Assembly (NCBI GenBank): GCA_003491285.1 | Contig: CP022705.1 | Location: forward strand, 1,436,001 to 1,500,000 | Length of the DNA: 64,000 bases | From: Methanobacterium sp. BRmetb2 | Lineage (GTDB): Archaea > Methanobacteriota > Methanobacteria > Methanobacteriales > Methanobacteriaceae | Reading direction: 5' to 3' | In this document: positions 1 to 8,706 of the stretch, piece by piece | Layout: each line of letters opens with the position of its first letter | Position numbering within the stretch: the first letter of the stretch is position 1 | Made by a program: the position numbers and the translations under genes | Notes under the pieces: model-generated | The model's database searches: none | The model's input: only the letters and a program-made list of their open reading frames with translations | Told to the model about the DNA's origin: nothing

Positions 1-61
1 TTCTTTGAGCACCGGCGTTTTTTATGATCCTTCCGACTGGTGCTATTGGTAATTCAGCCAT
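1..61 (-). CDS. Archaeal histone (N-terminal fragment, runs off left edge)
   Basis: Only the first 20 codons are in the window. They read MAELPIAPVGRIIKNAGAQR, the conserved start of HMf/HTz-type archaeal histones (N-terminal helix and the R-I-I-K-x-A-G-A segment). Histones of this family dimerise and wrap genomic DNA in Methanobacteriales. The ATG (61-59 on the minus strand) is preceded by a GAGGTGAT ribosome-binding site at 65-72, which fixes the start. The histone-fold core and C-terminus are outside the window, so the paralogue cannot be named. Confidence 0.9.
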   Translation of the reverse strand, partial: MAELPIAPVGRIIKNAGAQR

Positions 62-91
62 AATATCACCTCAATTTTAACTGGGTGTCCA

Positions 92-103
92 TACTATTTA
101 AAC
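92..103 (-). promoter_or_regulatory. TATA box of the histone gene
   Basis: On the minus strand this reads GTTTAAATAGTA, an archaeal TATA-box-like element. It lies about 35 bp upstream of the histone ATG and would give a leader of roughly ten bases that contains the ribosome-binding site. Confidence 0.5.
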
Positions 104-324
104 TTATCGTTTTTTTGTACATTTTTTTGACCAAATTCTTAATTGTGTCATAGATAAAATAGGTTATAGGACATGTGTCATGACGAAGTTCTAAATCTTG
201 ATGATCATTTACATAATATTTTAGTGTCCATGATCTACGCCGGATGTGATTTTAACTTATAAATTAATATGTGATAAACATCAAAAATTACAAACATGAA
301 TTTTTAAGTTTTACTGGTGAAAAA

Positions 325-666
325 ATGAAACAAGTTATTGTCATAAGAAGTGATCTCAATATGAGCACAGGTAAGATTGCAGCTCAAGCATGCCATGCCA
401 GTTTAGGTAGTTACAAAAAGGCCAGTGATCAGTCCATAAAAAAATGGGAATTAGAGGGAGAAAAAAAGGTCGTGGTCAAGGTTAAGGATTTAGAAGAACT
501 TTTTAACATAAGGGAGTTACTTAAAAGTACTGATATCCCATTTTACATGGTAAGAGACGCCGGTCGCACAGAACTTCCCAAGTCTACCATAACTTGTCTG
601 GGTATAGGGCCTGATGAGGATGGCAAGATAGATAAAATTACTCAAGATCTTAAGCTCTTAAAATAA
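325..666 (+). CDS. pth2: Peptidyl-tRNA hydrolase, archaeal type II (Pth2)
   Basis: Hydrolyses the ester bond of peptidyl-tRNA released prematurely from ribosomes, recycling tRNA in the cytoplasm. The 113-residue product has the Pth2 hallmarks: K-Q-V-I-V-I-R near the start, the catalytic-lysine segment STGKIAAQACHA, and the RDAGRTEL motif (active-site Asp, Thr) in the C-terminal half, ending in a short ILxL-like tail. Length matches the family (about 115 residues). The frame opens at a GTG at 271, but I choose ATG 325: a GGTGA box ends five bases before it, and family members begin at MKQVIVIR. It is apparently single-gene, with AT-rich spacers on both sides. Confidence 0.93.
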   Translation: MKQVIVIRSDLNMSTGKIAAQACHASLGSYKKASDQSIKKWELEGEKKVVVKVKDLEELFNIRELLKSTDIPFYMVRDAGRTELPKSTITCLGIGPDEDGKIDKITQDLKLLK

Positions 667-761
667 TGAAATACTTATCATAATAAAGAAAGATTTTAAC
701 ATATCCCATAATTTAATAAACTCTACTTTTTATAATAACAAAGGAACTGGGCAGTGATTTT

Positions 762-1427
762 ATGGAATGGGTAGTAAAAGTTGGTGGAAGTTTATTCCCA
801 GAAAATGCCATCAAACTAGTTGAAAGTTTGGTAGGTAAGAATGTTCTGATTGTTTGTGGTGGTGGTTCTTTTGCAGATCAAGTCAGGGAATATGATGATA
901 TTATAGGATTTTCTGAAACTGCAAACCATAAAAGTGCAATTAAATGCATGGATATAATAGGAATTCTTCTTGCAGATAAAATTGACCATGCAAAAGCTGT
1001 TTATTCCATGGAAGAAGCTAAAAATGCTATTTCCAACTCAAAACTTCCTATTTTATTACCTTCCCTTCTACTTGATTTTTTTGATCCATTGGAACATTCA
1101 TGGAAGGTAACCTCTGATTCCCTATCATTTTATATATCACATCTACTAGAAACTAAACTGATAATTGCAACTGATGTAGATGGTATATATACTGACCAAC
1201 CATCTTCCAGTGATGCAAAACTTATAAGAAATATAAGTGCTAAAAAACTACTATCTTTTGGTGAAACATCAATTGATGAAGCATTACCACAACTTTTGCT
1301 AAAATATAAATCAAACTGCCATATTGTTAATGGTAAGTACCCAAAAAGAGCTATTTCTATAATTGATGGTAAAAGTAAAGGTAAAAACAGAAATACATTA
1401 AAATACACATTCATTAGAGGTGATTAG
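762..1427 (+). CDS. mfnE: MfnE-type amino-acid-kinase-fold kinase (methanofuran biosynthesis)
   Basis: A 221-residue amino acid kinase superfamily protein. The N-terminal VKVGGSL (residues 5-11) and the CGGGSFAD loop (about residue 32) bind the phosphates, and ATDVDGIYT in the second half is the nucleotide-side motif. In methanogens a short member of this fold, MfnE, phosphorylates the aminomethylfuran phosphate intermediate to its diphosphate for methanofuran assembly. Assignment to MfnE rather than another small kinase of the fold rests on size, divergence from acetylglutamate/aspartate kinases and host type. The stop is immediately followed by the ATG of the zinc-finger gene, so the two are co-transcribed. 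Confidence 0.75.
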   Translation: MEWVVKVGGSLFPENAIKLVESLVGKNVLIVCGGGSFADQVREYDDIIGFSETANHKSAIKCMDIIGILLADKIDHAKAVYSMEEAKNAISNSKLPILLPSLLLDFFDPLEHSWKVTSDSLSFYISHLLETKLIIATDVDGIYTDQPSSSDAKLIRNISAKKLLSFGETSIDEALPQLLLKYKSNCHIVNGKYPKRAISIIDGKSKGKNRNTLKYTFIRGD

Positions 1428-1589
1428 ATGGATAAAATAGAATGCACATCCTGTAAACAAGAGATACCTATGGTGGAAACCTACGTTAAATTCACATGCC
1501 CCATGTGCGAAGAAACCATATACAGATGCCAAAAATGCAGAACCTTCGGACACATATACACATGTAAATGCGGATTCAAAGGCCCTTAA
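1428..1589 (+). CDS. Small archaeal zinc-finger protein (53 aa)
   Basis: This short gene starts at the base after the mfnE stop, with a ribosome-binding site (AGAGGTGAT) inside the mfnE end. The product has four CxxC pairs: CTSC (6-9), CPMC (24-27), CQKC (34-37) and a CKCG ending (46-49). It therefore probably binds two zinc ions like the HVO_2753-type zinc-finger family. Such proteins are commonly encoded directly upstream of aEF-1beta in archaea, as here. The molecular role is unknown; the context suggests translation or nucleic-acid binding. It is easily missed because of its length. Confidence 0.85.
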   Translation: MDKIECTSCKQEIPMVETYVKFTCPMCEETIYRCQKCRTFGHIYTCKCGFKGP

Positions 1590-1719
1590 GTATTAATATA
1601 AAATTAACCACTAGTTTTAAAATTATATAATGGAATAATTCAAATATTATTCTAAATTTCATTTCAAAATTAATATTTTGATAAATGGAAATCATTGAGA
1701 GTTTACTGGAGGTAAAAAT

Positions 1720-1989
1720 ATGGGAGAAGTAGTAGCAACAATTAAATTAATGCCGGAAAATCCTGATGTTGATTTAAACAAGATCAAAACAGAAATTGAG
1801 AATTCAATTCCAGAATCTACAGAATTACATAAAATAGATGAAGAACCAGTAGCTTTTGGATTAGTTGCTTTGATAGTTACTGTAATAGTTGGAGATGCAG
1901 AAGGCGGAACAGAAGAAGTTGAAGCAAATCTGGCTAAACTAGAAGATATTGGTAACATAGAAGTCACTGATATTCGAAGACTTATGTAA
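1720..1989 (+). CDS. ef1b: Translation elongation factor 1-beta (aEF-1beta)
   Basis: An 89-residue archaeal EF-1beta, the guanine-nucleotide exchange factor that recycles EF-1alpha-GDP. The family pattern is clear: it opens with a VATIKLMPE strand, has the FGLVAL central strand and the E-x-x-G-x-E segment, and ends IEVTDIRRLM. The ATG follows a strong GGAGGT box by five bases. A 130-bp AT-rich gap separates it from the zinc-finger gene, so it may have its own promoter. A hairpin plus T-run follows. Confidence 0.95.
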   Translation: MGEVVATIKLMPENPDVDLNKIKTEIENSIPESTELHKIDEEPVAFGLVALIVTVIVGDAEGGTEEVEANLAKLEDIGNIEVTDIRRLM

Positions 1990-2048
1990 ATTACCAGATA
2001 AAGTAATTAATAATAACTTTTTTTAAGATAAGGTTTCTATCCTTAACA

Positions 2049-2078
2049 GTGGAAAAATCCACTTAACTTTTCTTTTTT
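2049..2078 (+). terminator. Hairpin/T-run terminator after EF-1beta
   Basis: GTGGA-AAAA-TCCAC can form a 5-bp stem (2049-2062) followed by a T-rich run ending near 2078. It sits 60 bp after the EF-1beta stop. Archaeal termination relies mostly on the T-run, so the hairpin itself may be incidental. Confidence 0.5.
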
Positions 2079-2146
2079 AGAATAATCATACAATTCTTTC
2101 AATAAATATAAGTAAAAAGAAATTAATTCTACATTTAGTGTTAAAT

Positions 2147-2998
2147 ATGAATGCATATCTAGAAATATTAAGGCCATGGAATGCTTTAATGGCAGTCATT
2201 GCAGTCATTTTAGTGGCTATTATCAGCGGAAATTTCACTCTGGACGTATTATTAGCTTGTGTGGTTGTTTTCATTGTAACTGGTGCGGGAAATTCCATTA
2301 ACGATTATTTTGACCATAAAATAGATGCAATAAACAAACCAGAAAGGCCAATCCCCTCTGGAAGAATTACCTTAAAAACAGCAGGGATTTATTCAATTTC
2401 ATTATTTATAATTGGGATAATAATTGCATTTACCATTAACTTGTTACTGGGAATGATAGCACTTTTAAGCACTTTGTTGATGGTTTACTATGCATACGAT
2501 CTTAAAGGAAGATGTATTATCGGTAATTTAAGTATATCATTTTTAACTGGATTGTGTTTTGTATTTGGAGGTGTAGCGGCCGGGGAAATAATTACTTCAA
2601 TCTATTTAGGATTTTACGCATTTTTGATGACTATGGCCAGGGAAATTGTTAAAGACATGGAAGATGTGGAAGGAGATAAAGAAGAGGGGGCCACCACTTT
2701 TCCTATAATATACGGCAACAAAAAAGCATCAATTTTAGCTGCTTTTTTCATGATTATATCAAGTTTAACAAGCCCAATACTTTATTATCTTGGGATTTTC
2801 AATATAGTTTATCTTATAATACTTTTAATAGCCATTATAGTATTTTTGATAAGTGTGGTGTCTTTACTAAAAGATTACTCCATACTAAATGCAAAAAAAA
2901 TATCTAAACAGATTAAAATAGGTATGGGGGTCGTGTTTTTGGCATTTGCCTTAGGGTCTCCCTATATTGCGAATTTTTTTTCAAAATTAATTTTATAA
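2147..2998 (+). CDS. UbiA-family prenyltransferase, digeranylgeranylglyceryl phosphate synthase
   Basis: An integral-membrane UbiA prenyltransferase of about 283 residues with some eight hydrophobic helices. It carries both Asp-rich prenyl-diphosphate/Mg sites: NDYFDHKID (about 52-60) and the DMEDVEGD loop (about 172). In archaea this subgroup adds the second geranylgeranyl chain to geranylgeranylglyceryl phosphate, the committed step to archaeol lipids. The RPxN motif near the N-terminus and RPIPSG after the first Asp motif support that role. The frame also opens at GTG 2138, three codons earlier. I prefer ATG 2147 because homologues begin at MNAY; the ribosome-binding site is poor either way. 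Confidence 0.88.
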   Translation: MNAYLEILRPWNALMAVIAVILVAIISGNFTLDVLLACVVVFIVTGAGNSINDYFDHKIDAINKPERPIPSGRITLKTAGIYSISLFIIGIIIAFTINLLLGMIALLSTLLMVYYAYDLKGRCIIGNLSISFLTGLCFVFGGVAAGEIITSIYLGFYAFLMTMAREIVKDMEDVEGDKEEGATTFPIIYGNKKASILAAFFMIISSLTSPILYYLGIFNIVYLIILLIAIIVFLISVVSLLKDYSILNAKKISKQIKIGMGVVFLAFALGSPYIANFFSKLIL

Positions 2999-3210
2999 AA
3001 GTTAATTTAATTATAAACCATTTTTTAACTTTTCAGGGAAAATATGGATTATAATAGATTAGCGCAGGGAAAAGATTAAACTAAAATAGAAAAAGTTAAT
3101 ATAAATACTATTATTGATTAAATTCATAAAATTGCATTTAAAACATTTAAAGTCATCATGAAGACTTGTGAATATTATAATTATCAGGTTTTTTAATCGA
3201 GGGGCAGATT

Positions 3211-3930
3211 ATGTCTAGAAATGATGATATGAAAATAAAAATATTAAAAAACGGTCCTTATATTGTTTTTGGCGCGGTACCTTTAAGTGAAAAGATCATA
3301 ATAACTGATGATGAGGGCCACACCCGTGAATGGCATGAAGGTAAAGAATACCCTTTAAAAGATACTTATAGTTTATGTAGATGTGGTAAATCTGAAAACA
3401 AACCCTTTTGTGACGGTACCCATGTAAAAATTGATTTTGATGGTACTGAAACTGCCAGTCGCAAGCCCTACCAGGACCGGGCTGATGTATTTGAAGGTAA
3501 AAATTTAAAATTGACGGACGTGTGGGAATATTGTGATCATTCCCGTTTCTGTTTAAGGGCTGGAGGCATAAGGAACCTTATTCAATCTGATGATCCAGAA
3601 GATGAGAAGACGGCCATTGAAGAAGCTACAATCTGTCCATCTGGCAGGCTGGTTTTATGGGATAAAAAAACAGGCAAACTAATGGAACCTAGATTCGAAC
3701 CTTCAATAGTTTTAATCCACGATCCTCAAAAAAACTGCAAAGGCCCTATATGGGTCAGAGGTTGCATTCCTGTTGAATCATCTGATGGGGATGTTTATGA
3801 AGTTCGTAATAGAATGACACTTTGTAGATGTGGTAAATCAGATAATAAACCATTTTGTGATGGTAGTCACTGGATGACCCCTGAGGAAAAGGAAAAATTC
3901 AGGAAGAAATGGTATAGAAAAGATAAATGA
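3211..3930 (+). CDS. Iron-sulfur protein with Fer4_19 domain and two CDGSH zinc-finger-type motifs
   Basis: 239 residues. Two CDGSH-type [2Fe-2S] motifs are present: CRCGKSENKPFCDGTH (about 69-84) and CRCGKSDNKPFCDGSH (about 206-221). Each has the 3-Cys/1-His ligand pattern. Between them, a DUF1271/Fer4_19-like segment has WEYCDHSRFC followed by a distant CPSG. Proteins of this layout are annotated as CDGSH iron-sulfur domain proteins; the physiological role is unknown, though redox sensing or electron transfer is plausible. ATG 3211 follows a GAGGGG box. The gene appears monocistronic. Confidence 0.85.
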   Translation: MSRNDDMKIKILKNGPYIVFGAVPLSEKIIITDDEGHTREWHEGKEYPLKDTYSLCRCGKSENKPFCDGTHVKIDFDGTETASRKPYQDRADVFEGKNLKLTDVWEYCDHSRFCLRAGGIRNLIQSDDPEDEKTAIEEATICPSGRLVLWDKKTGKLMEPRFEPSIVLIHDPQKNCKGPIWVRGCIPVESSDGDVYEVRNRMTLCRCGKSDNKPFCDGSHWMTPEEKEKFRKKWYRKDK

Positions 3931-4092
3931 TCAGAACCATTACTTATTAATTTAAAATAATAGAGATTCAAATTTTAAAAATGAACATAACTAAATGATT
4001 TCTTATACTATCAACAATCCTTTCAACTTGCATATTATCAAAAATCTTTTCTAAAATAATATTAATCTTTATAATAATGTTAATGGTGGAAT

Positions 4093-4995
4093 ATGAATCG
4101 TTTTTGGGGATATTTCAGTGCATTGATGGTGGCATTATTATTTGGAGTATGGTTTTCTTTAGATAAAATATTATTAAATTATTTGAATCCCTTTGCTCTA
4201 GCGGCATTAACATATGTTATTGCATCTATATTTTTGTTTTTCATTTGTTTTTCTCCTTTAAATCAAAGGATATTAAATGTAATGCATCAGAATGCTGAGG
4301 TTGAAAAATATATTAACCGAAAAGACTATTCTATATTATTTTTGACTGCGATTTTTGGCTCGGTATTGGCTCCGGCCATTTATTTAAATGGTCTTAATCA
4401 GATAAGTGCAGTAAATGCTGCTCTTCTGGCGAACGTAGAGATTTTGTTTATTATTATTGTGGGAGTTTTCTTTTTAAAAGAAAAAGTAACTTCGAAAGAT
4501 ATTTTAGGTTTTTTATTTATTCTGATTGGGGCTATCTTTTTAAGTACGAATAATTTACAAGAACTAGCACTTGATCCTACGTTATATGGAAGTTTATTTG
4601 TTATAGTTGCAGCATTTTTCTGGAGTTTGGATACTAGTTTAAGTAAATTTTTAAGCAAAAAAGAAAATATAATTTTTGTAACAGCCGTAAAATGCGCAAT
4701 CGGTGGGTTTATTCTACTAATTTCATCGTTAGTGATGGGATTGAATTTGACACTACCTCTGGAAGTAATTCCTCTTTTACTATTTATTAGCATGGTATGT
4801 GTTAGCTTTTCACTGGTTTTAATATATTTTGCCATACGAGAAATAGGATCAACACGAACTGGATCAATATTTGCTCTCAGTTCACTATTTGGAGCTATAA
4901 TCGCATTTTTTGTCCTTGGCGAACCTTTAGCTTTAACCCAATTACTGTTCGGTATTCTGATGTTGGCTGGGGTTTTAATATTATATAAAAAGTAA
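4093..4995 (+). CDS. EamA/DMT-family transporter
   Basis: A 300-residue, highly hydrophobic protein with about ten transmembrane segments arranged as two EamA repeats. Each ends in the typical pattern of the family: NVEILFIIIVG-FFLKEK near residue 115-131 and LSSLFGAIIAFFVLGE near residue 255-270. DMT transporters export or import small metabolites such as amino acids; the substrate cannot be read from sequence. The start follows GGTGGA by three bases. It converges with the helicase gene, ending 10 bp from its stop. Confidence 0.85.
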   Translation: MNRFWGYFSALMVALLFGVWFSLDKILLNYLNPFALAALTYVIASIFLFFICFSPLNQRILNVMHQNAEVEKYINRKDYSILFLTAIFGSVLAPAIYLNGLNQISAVNAALLANVEILFIIIVGVFFLKEKVTSKDILGFLFILIGAIFLSTNNLQELALDPTLYGSLFVIVAAFFWSLDTSLSKFLSKKENIIFVTAVKCAIGGFILLISSLVMGLNLTLPLEVIPLLLFISMVCVSFSLVLIYFAIREIGSTRTGSIFALSSLFGAIIAFFVLGEPLALTQLLFGILMLAGVLILYKK

Positions 4996-5005
4996 AAAAA
5001 TTAAT

Positions 5006-6298
5006 TTATTCTTCCTTCATAACCCTTTTTAAAAGAGCTGCAGATATCTCAACAGAATTATATCCAATTTCAATTAATCCTTCCACCATATGAACATATT
5101 TATTAAGATCTTCTTCTTCAATACTGTTTTTAATTTTCTCCAGTAGCAGGTTCTTCTTGATTTTTTCTATATCTTTAATTGAGGGTATCTTTTCCTGTTT
5201 AATCTTGGTTTTAGTATATCTCTGGATATCCCTTAATTTATATATCTCTTTACCGGAAACAAATGTGAAGGCATTTCCTTTTTTCCCGGCCCGGCCGGTT
5301 CTTCCGATTCTGTGCACGTAATATTCATCATCATTGGGAACATCATAGTTAAAAACAGCTTCCACGTCAGGTACGTCTATTCCACGGGCTGCTACGTCAG
5401 TTGCGACCAAAATATCAATTTTTCCATTTCTAAATTTGGACATAACCGAGTCTCTTTGTCGCTGACTTAAATCACCATGAATACCACCCACCAGATAACC
5501 ACGGGTTTCCAGATCTCTTACCAGTCGGTCGACTCTCCTTTTAGTGTTACAAAATACCAGAGCCAGGTTAATGTCATGGATATCCAGAAGTCGGGACAAA
5601 ACCTCTAACTTCATTTTATCTTTAACTTCATAGTAGGTCTGATTGATTTTAGGCACGGTGAGTTTGTGATGGGCTACTTTTAATAATTCGGGATTACTTT
5701 GATATTTTTTGGTTAACCGTAAAATAACCTTGGACATGGTGGCTGAAAAAAGGAGAGTCTGTCTTCGGTGCGGTATTTCTTTTAATATAAATTCTATATC
5801 ATCTCTAAAACCCATGTCTAACATTTCATCTGCTTCATCTAAAACTACTCTTTCAACTCCAGTCAAATCCAGGGTACCTCTTTGCATATGATCCATGACT
5901 CTGCCAGGGGTTCCTATAATTAGATGGACTCCTTTTTTTAGGGATTTTATTTGACGGTTTATAGGTTGGCCACCATAGATAGGCAGTATTCTGATTTTTT
6001 TCATATGTTTTGAAAGTTTTCTAAGCTCTTCTGCTACTTGTATTGCCAGTTCACGAGTAGGACATAAGATTATGGCTTGTGGCGATTTATCTTCCGGGTA
6101 AATCTCTTCTAATATAGGTATTCCAAAAGCTGCTGTCTTTCCAGTACCGGTCTGTGCCTGTCCAATAATATCCTTACCTTCCAATGCTTTTGGAATGGCA
6201 AGAGATTGTATTGGACTTGGTTCTTCATATCCTAAATCTTCAATTGCTTGTTTAATTTCAAAAGAAATATTCATATCTTTAAATTGTATTTTATCCAT
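5006..6298 (-). CDS. DEAD-box RNA helicase
   Basis: An ATP-dependent RNA helicase of 430 residues. All core motifs are visible: Q-motif region PSPIQ (28-32), motif I AQTGTGKT (48-55), PTREL (80-84), TPGR (130-133), DEAD (154-157), SAT (185-187), and motifs V/VI including DVAARGIDVPDV and HRIGRTGRAG. It lacks a long C-terminal extension beyond the two RecA domains apart from about 50 charged residues. Likely roles are RNA remodelling, ribosome assembly or decay; paralogues exist in most methanogens, so no symbol is given. It is transcribed alone. Confidence 0.95.
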   Translation of the reverse strand: MDKIQFKDMNISFEIKQAIEDLGYEEPSPIQSLAIPKALEGKDIIGQAQTGTGKTAAFGIPILEEIYPEDKSPQAIILCPTRELAIQVAEELRKLSKHMKKIRILPIYGGQPINRQIKSLKKGVHLIIGTPGRVMDHMQRGTLDLTGVERVVLDEADEMLDMGFRDDIEFILKEIPHRRQTLLFSATMSKVILRLTKKYQSNPELLKVAHHKLTVPKINQTYYEVKDKMKLEVLSRLLDIHDINLALVFCNTKRRVDRLVRDLETRGYLVGGIHGDLSQRQRDSVMSKFRNGKIDILVATDVAARGIDVPDVEAVFNYDVPNDDEYYVHRIGRTGRAGKKGNAFTFVSGKEIYKLRDIQRYTKTKIKQEKIPSIKDIEKIKKNLLLEKIKNSIEEEDLNKYVHMVEGLIEIGYNSVEISAALLKRVMKEE

Positions 6299-6503
6299 TT
6301 TATCTTCCTTATCTATAAATTAAGATTCTTATAATCAATTATTTAGCACCGATTTTTTAAAAGAAATTAAAAATTAGCTGAAAATAATTAAAAATAGACT
6401 TTTTATGATATTATGGTATTTATTACATTTAAAATCTACTATTAAAATCAAATTTTAGTATAAAAATATTAGAACTTGGATTTTTAAATTTAATTAAAGT
6501 GCA

Positions 6504-7337
6504 TTAATTCAAATATTTAACCATCTTCATAATATCCCTGGCATTTGTTATAGTTCTCTCTAAATCAAGTTTAACGTAGGCTTTTTTCCCCCTGCTGAAA
6601 CTTGAAGATACTATTAATTGATTTTTACCAATTAATTTAGCCCCATCTACTGGAGTATGCCCCACTATCATGGCCCTACACCCAACATTTTTCAAGAAGG
6701 TTTCAATCTCTTTTTTATCATAATCACCATATCTATTCCATAAAAGTTCTTCCAACATAGGATTATTAGAATAACCTGCATCAGTTATCCTAATTATATC
6801 TTTAACATTATGAACGTAATTTGTAGGTCCTGCATGGCTTATGAAGACTTTGTTTTTAGTTTTAACTGCTAAGGGAAGCTTTTTAAAAAAATTTACATAT
6901 TCATCTAATTTTTCTCTGCATCTGTTTCCATAGTGCCCTTTTAGTAAGATCTCAAAATTTGAACTTTGATTTTCACAGGCCTTATAAACAGGCACATTTG
7001 TTATAGCTGCCCATTCATGATTACCTAAAAGAACATGAAAGTTTTTATAATTCTCAAAATTGAATTTCACAGATTCTAATACTTCAATTGATTTATCATT
7101 TTTACGGCCCAAACTGTGGATGAAATCACCAGTTATAACTAAATGGTTTTGATTTTCATTTAAATTATCCCAAATATCCATTAATTGATTAAAATCAGCA
7201 AGATTACCATGAATATCAGTTATTATAATGGCTAAACCTTTTTTGGGTAACTCTATTAAGTCTCCATTATTGTTATGCATAACGATTATAGTGTTATATT
7301 GTTCATATGTTGTAAATTTTTTGGGGTTATTTATCAT
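6504..7337 (-). CDS. Calcineurin-like metallophosphoesterase (PPP-type)
   Basis: 277 residues with the metallophosphoesterase metal-ligand motifs in order: DIHGN (41-45), GD (69-70), GNHE (104-107), an SHAGP histidine near 165, and GHTPVDG near 226. The arrangement resembles PPP-family Ser/Thr phosphatases and diadenosine tetraphosphatases. The second motif is GDFIH rather than the classic GDYVDRG, so substrate specificity is open. The start overlaps the end of the upstream Tmk-like gene by 11 bases, showing an operon. A later Met at codon 20 could also be used. Confidence 0.8.
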   Translation of the reverse strand: MINNPKKFTTYEQYNTIIVMHNNNGDLIELPKKGLAIIITDIHGNLADFNQLMDIWDNLNENQNHLVITGDFIHSLGRKNDKSIEVLESVKFNFENYKNFHVLLGNHEWAAITNVPVYKACENQSSNFEILLKGHYGNRCREKLDEYVNFFKKLPLAVKTKNKVFISHAGPTNYVHNVKDIIRITDAGYSNNPMLEELLWNRYGDYDKKEIETFLKNVGCRAMIVGHTPVDGAKLIGKNQLIVSSSFSRGKKAYVKLDLERTITNARDIMKMVKYLN

Positions 7338-7881
7338 CTAAAATTGAATTTATCTTATTTTGAACCTCATCAATACTACCAGACGTATTTATTACATGCC
7401 ATTTTTTTGTTAATTGAAGAGCTTTTTTTCTCACTTTAATTAGATCTTCCAGATTTTCAAATATTTCTTCGTTTTCACGCTTTTTTAATCGCTGTAGTGC
7501 TTCTTTAGGGTTAATTTCTAGGAAAAACATATAATCTGAGCTAGGTAAAAATGTGACGAAAATGTTATAGAATAATTTAGCCAATGGAAGTGGCAGATAG
7601 GCTACACCCATAAGATATCTAACAAATATAACTGTGTCAGCTTTACCATAATATAAACGAACTGATCTTATAACGTCTAGAGCGTAATAAAATGATGTTT
7701 TTAATTTATTTACTTTTCCTCTTCCTAAAAGAGCATGCTTGGCTTTAACACCATAAGAATTATCATTGGAAGGGTGGCTTCTGAGGATTACACTGCCCTT
7801 TTTTTCGTATTTTTCTTTGAGTAGTTGGGCATGAGTGTCTTTACCTGCACCATCAAGTCCATCAATAACTATAAATCGCAT
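7327..7881 (-). CDS. Thymidylate-kinase-like P-loop nucleotide kinase
   Basis: A 184-residue TMP-kinase-family protein. The P-loop GLDGAGKDT (8-16) and overall length fit. However, the canonical DR(Y/H) motif is represented only by FVRYLMG, so the catalytic/base-sensing Asp-Arg pair is not standard. I therefore call it Tmk-like rather than a secure dTMP kinase; a divergent nucleotide or nucleoside kinase is possible. It overlaps the phosphoesterase gene by 11 bases and follows the polyprenol-kinase-like gene by 32 bases on the same strand. Confidence 0.7.
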   Translation of the reverse strand: MRFIVIDGLDGAGKDTHAQLLKEKYEKKGSVILRSHPSNDNSYGVKAKHALLGRGKVNKLKTSFYYALDVIRSVRLYYGKADTVIFVRYLMGVAYLPLPLAKLFYNIFVTFLPSSDYMFFLEINPKEALQRLKKRENEEIFENLEDLIKVRKKALQLTKKWHVINTSGSIDEVQNKINSILDDK

Positions 7882-7913
7882 AATACTACCTTTAATCCAT
7901 TATTTCTATATAA

Positions 7914-8567
7914 TCAGATCAGTGTTAATATCAAATAAGTTCCCACTGCAGAAAAACAAGCAGTTAAATTATCCAATCCTTTTGGAGTTATTCCTTCGAA
8001 GATAGTTGCAACCAAAGCCACTACCATTAATACGAAAGGATTAATTGGAATAGTATAATAGGTTAATACTATGCCTAATGTTATTAAAAGGACTAAAAAC
8101 ATTGTTAGAGATCCTTCAAAGCTTTTTTCATCTCCAAATATATTATATTTTCTTTTTCCGTAATGTTCGCCTATGAGTGATGCTACTCCATCACCGTAAG
8201 ACATGGCAGCAATACCAACTGCAATTATCCAGGGCTGGTCAAAAAAGAAAAATGCCAGAATAGTCCATGAAATCGCGTAATATACAAGTCCCAATCCATG
8301 CCCAGAACTAGAAATCTTATCTTTTAAATTCAAAGGACTGTGGGGACTCATTAAATAAGTAAGAATGATGAAAGGTGCTGCAGCCAGAAAGGTCATAACC
8401 CACCAAGTGTCAAAGAGTGGAAGAATGAATAAAACATTCCCCACCATGATATGTAGAAACTTCCTGCTGAATTTGGGATATTTATTAAGTACCTTTTCAG
8501 ATATAATGATCAAGATCAATACATATAAGTATACAAATGCAAGTCCCATTACATCATTGATTGTCAT
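7914..8567 (-). CDS. Membrane polyprenol/diacylglycerol kinase-like protein (SEC59/DGK1/phytol kinase type)
   Basis: 217 residues, about six or seven membrane helices. The conserved family block SYGDGVASLIGEHYGK followed by FGDEKSFEGS (about 120-150) is the CTP-binding/catalytic signature of dolichol, phytol and yeast Dgk1 kinases. In archaea this group is thought to phosphorylate isoprenoid alcohols or a lipid. The exact substrate is unknown. It is first in an apparent three-gene minus-strand operon with the Tmk-like kinase and the phosphoesterase. Confidence 0.75.
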   Translation of the reverse strand: MTINDVMGLAFVYLYVLILIIISEKVLNKYPKFSRKFLHIMVGNVLFILPLFDTWWVMTFLAAAPFIILTYLMSPHSPLNLKDKISSSGHGLGLVYYAISWTILAFFFFDQPWIIAVGIAAMSYGDGVASLIGEHYGKRKYNIFGDEKSFEGSLTMFLVLLITLGIVLTYYTIPINPFVLMVVALVATIFEGITPKGLDNLTACFSAVGTYLILTLI

Positions 8568-8706
8568 AAAATTTTGTAGTTTTCTTATAGTATAAGATAA
8601 TTATGATTTATTTCTTCTAAGTGAAAATTGATTTATTAAATTCAATTTTATAGTTTAAAGGATAGATTATCACATATATCAATATAATATTAATAGTGTT
8701 GATAAA

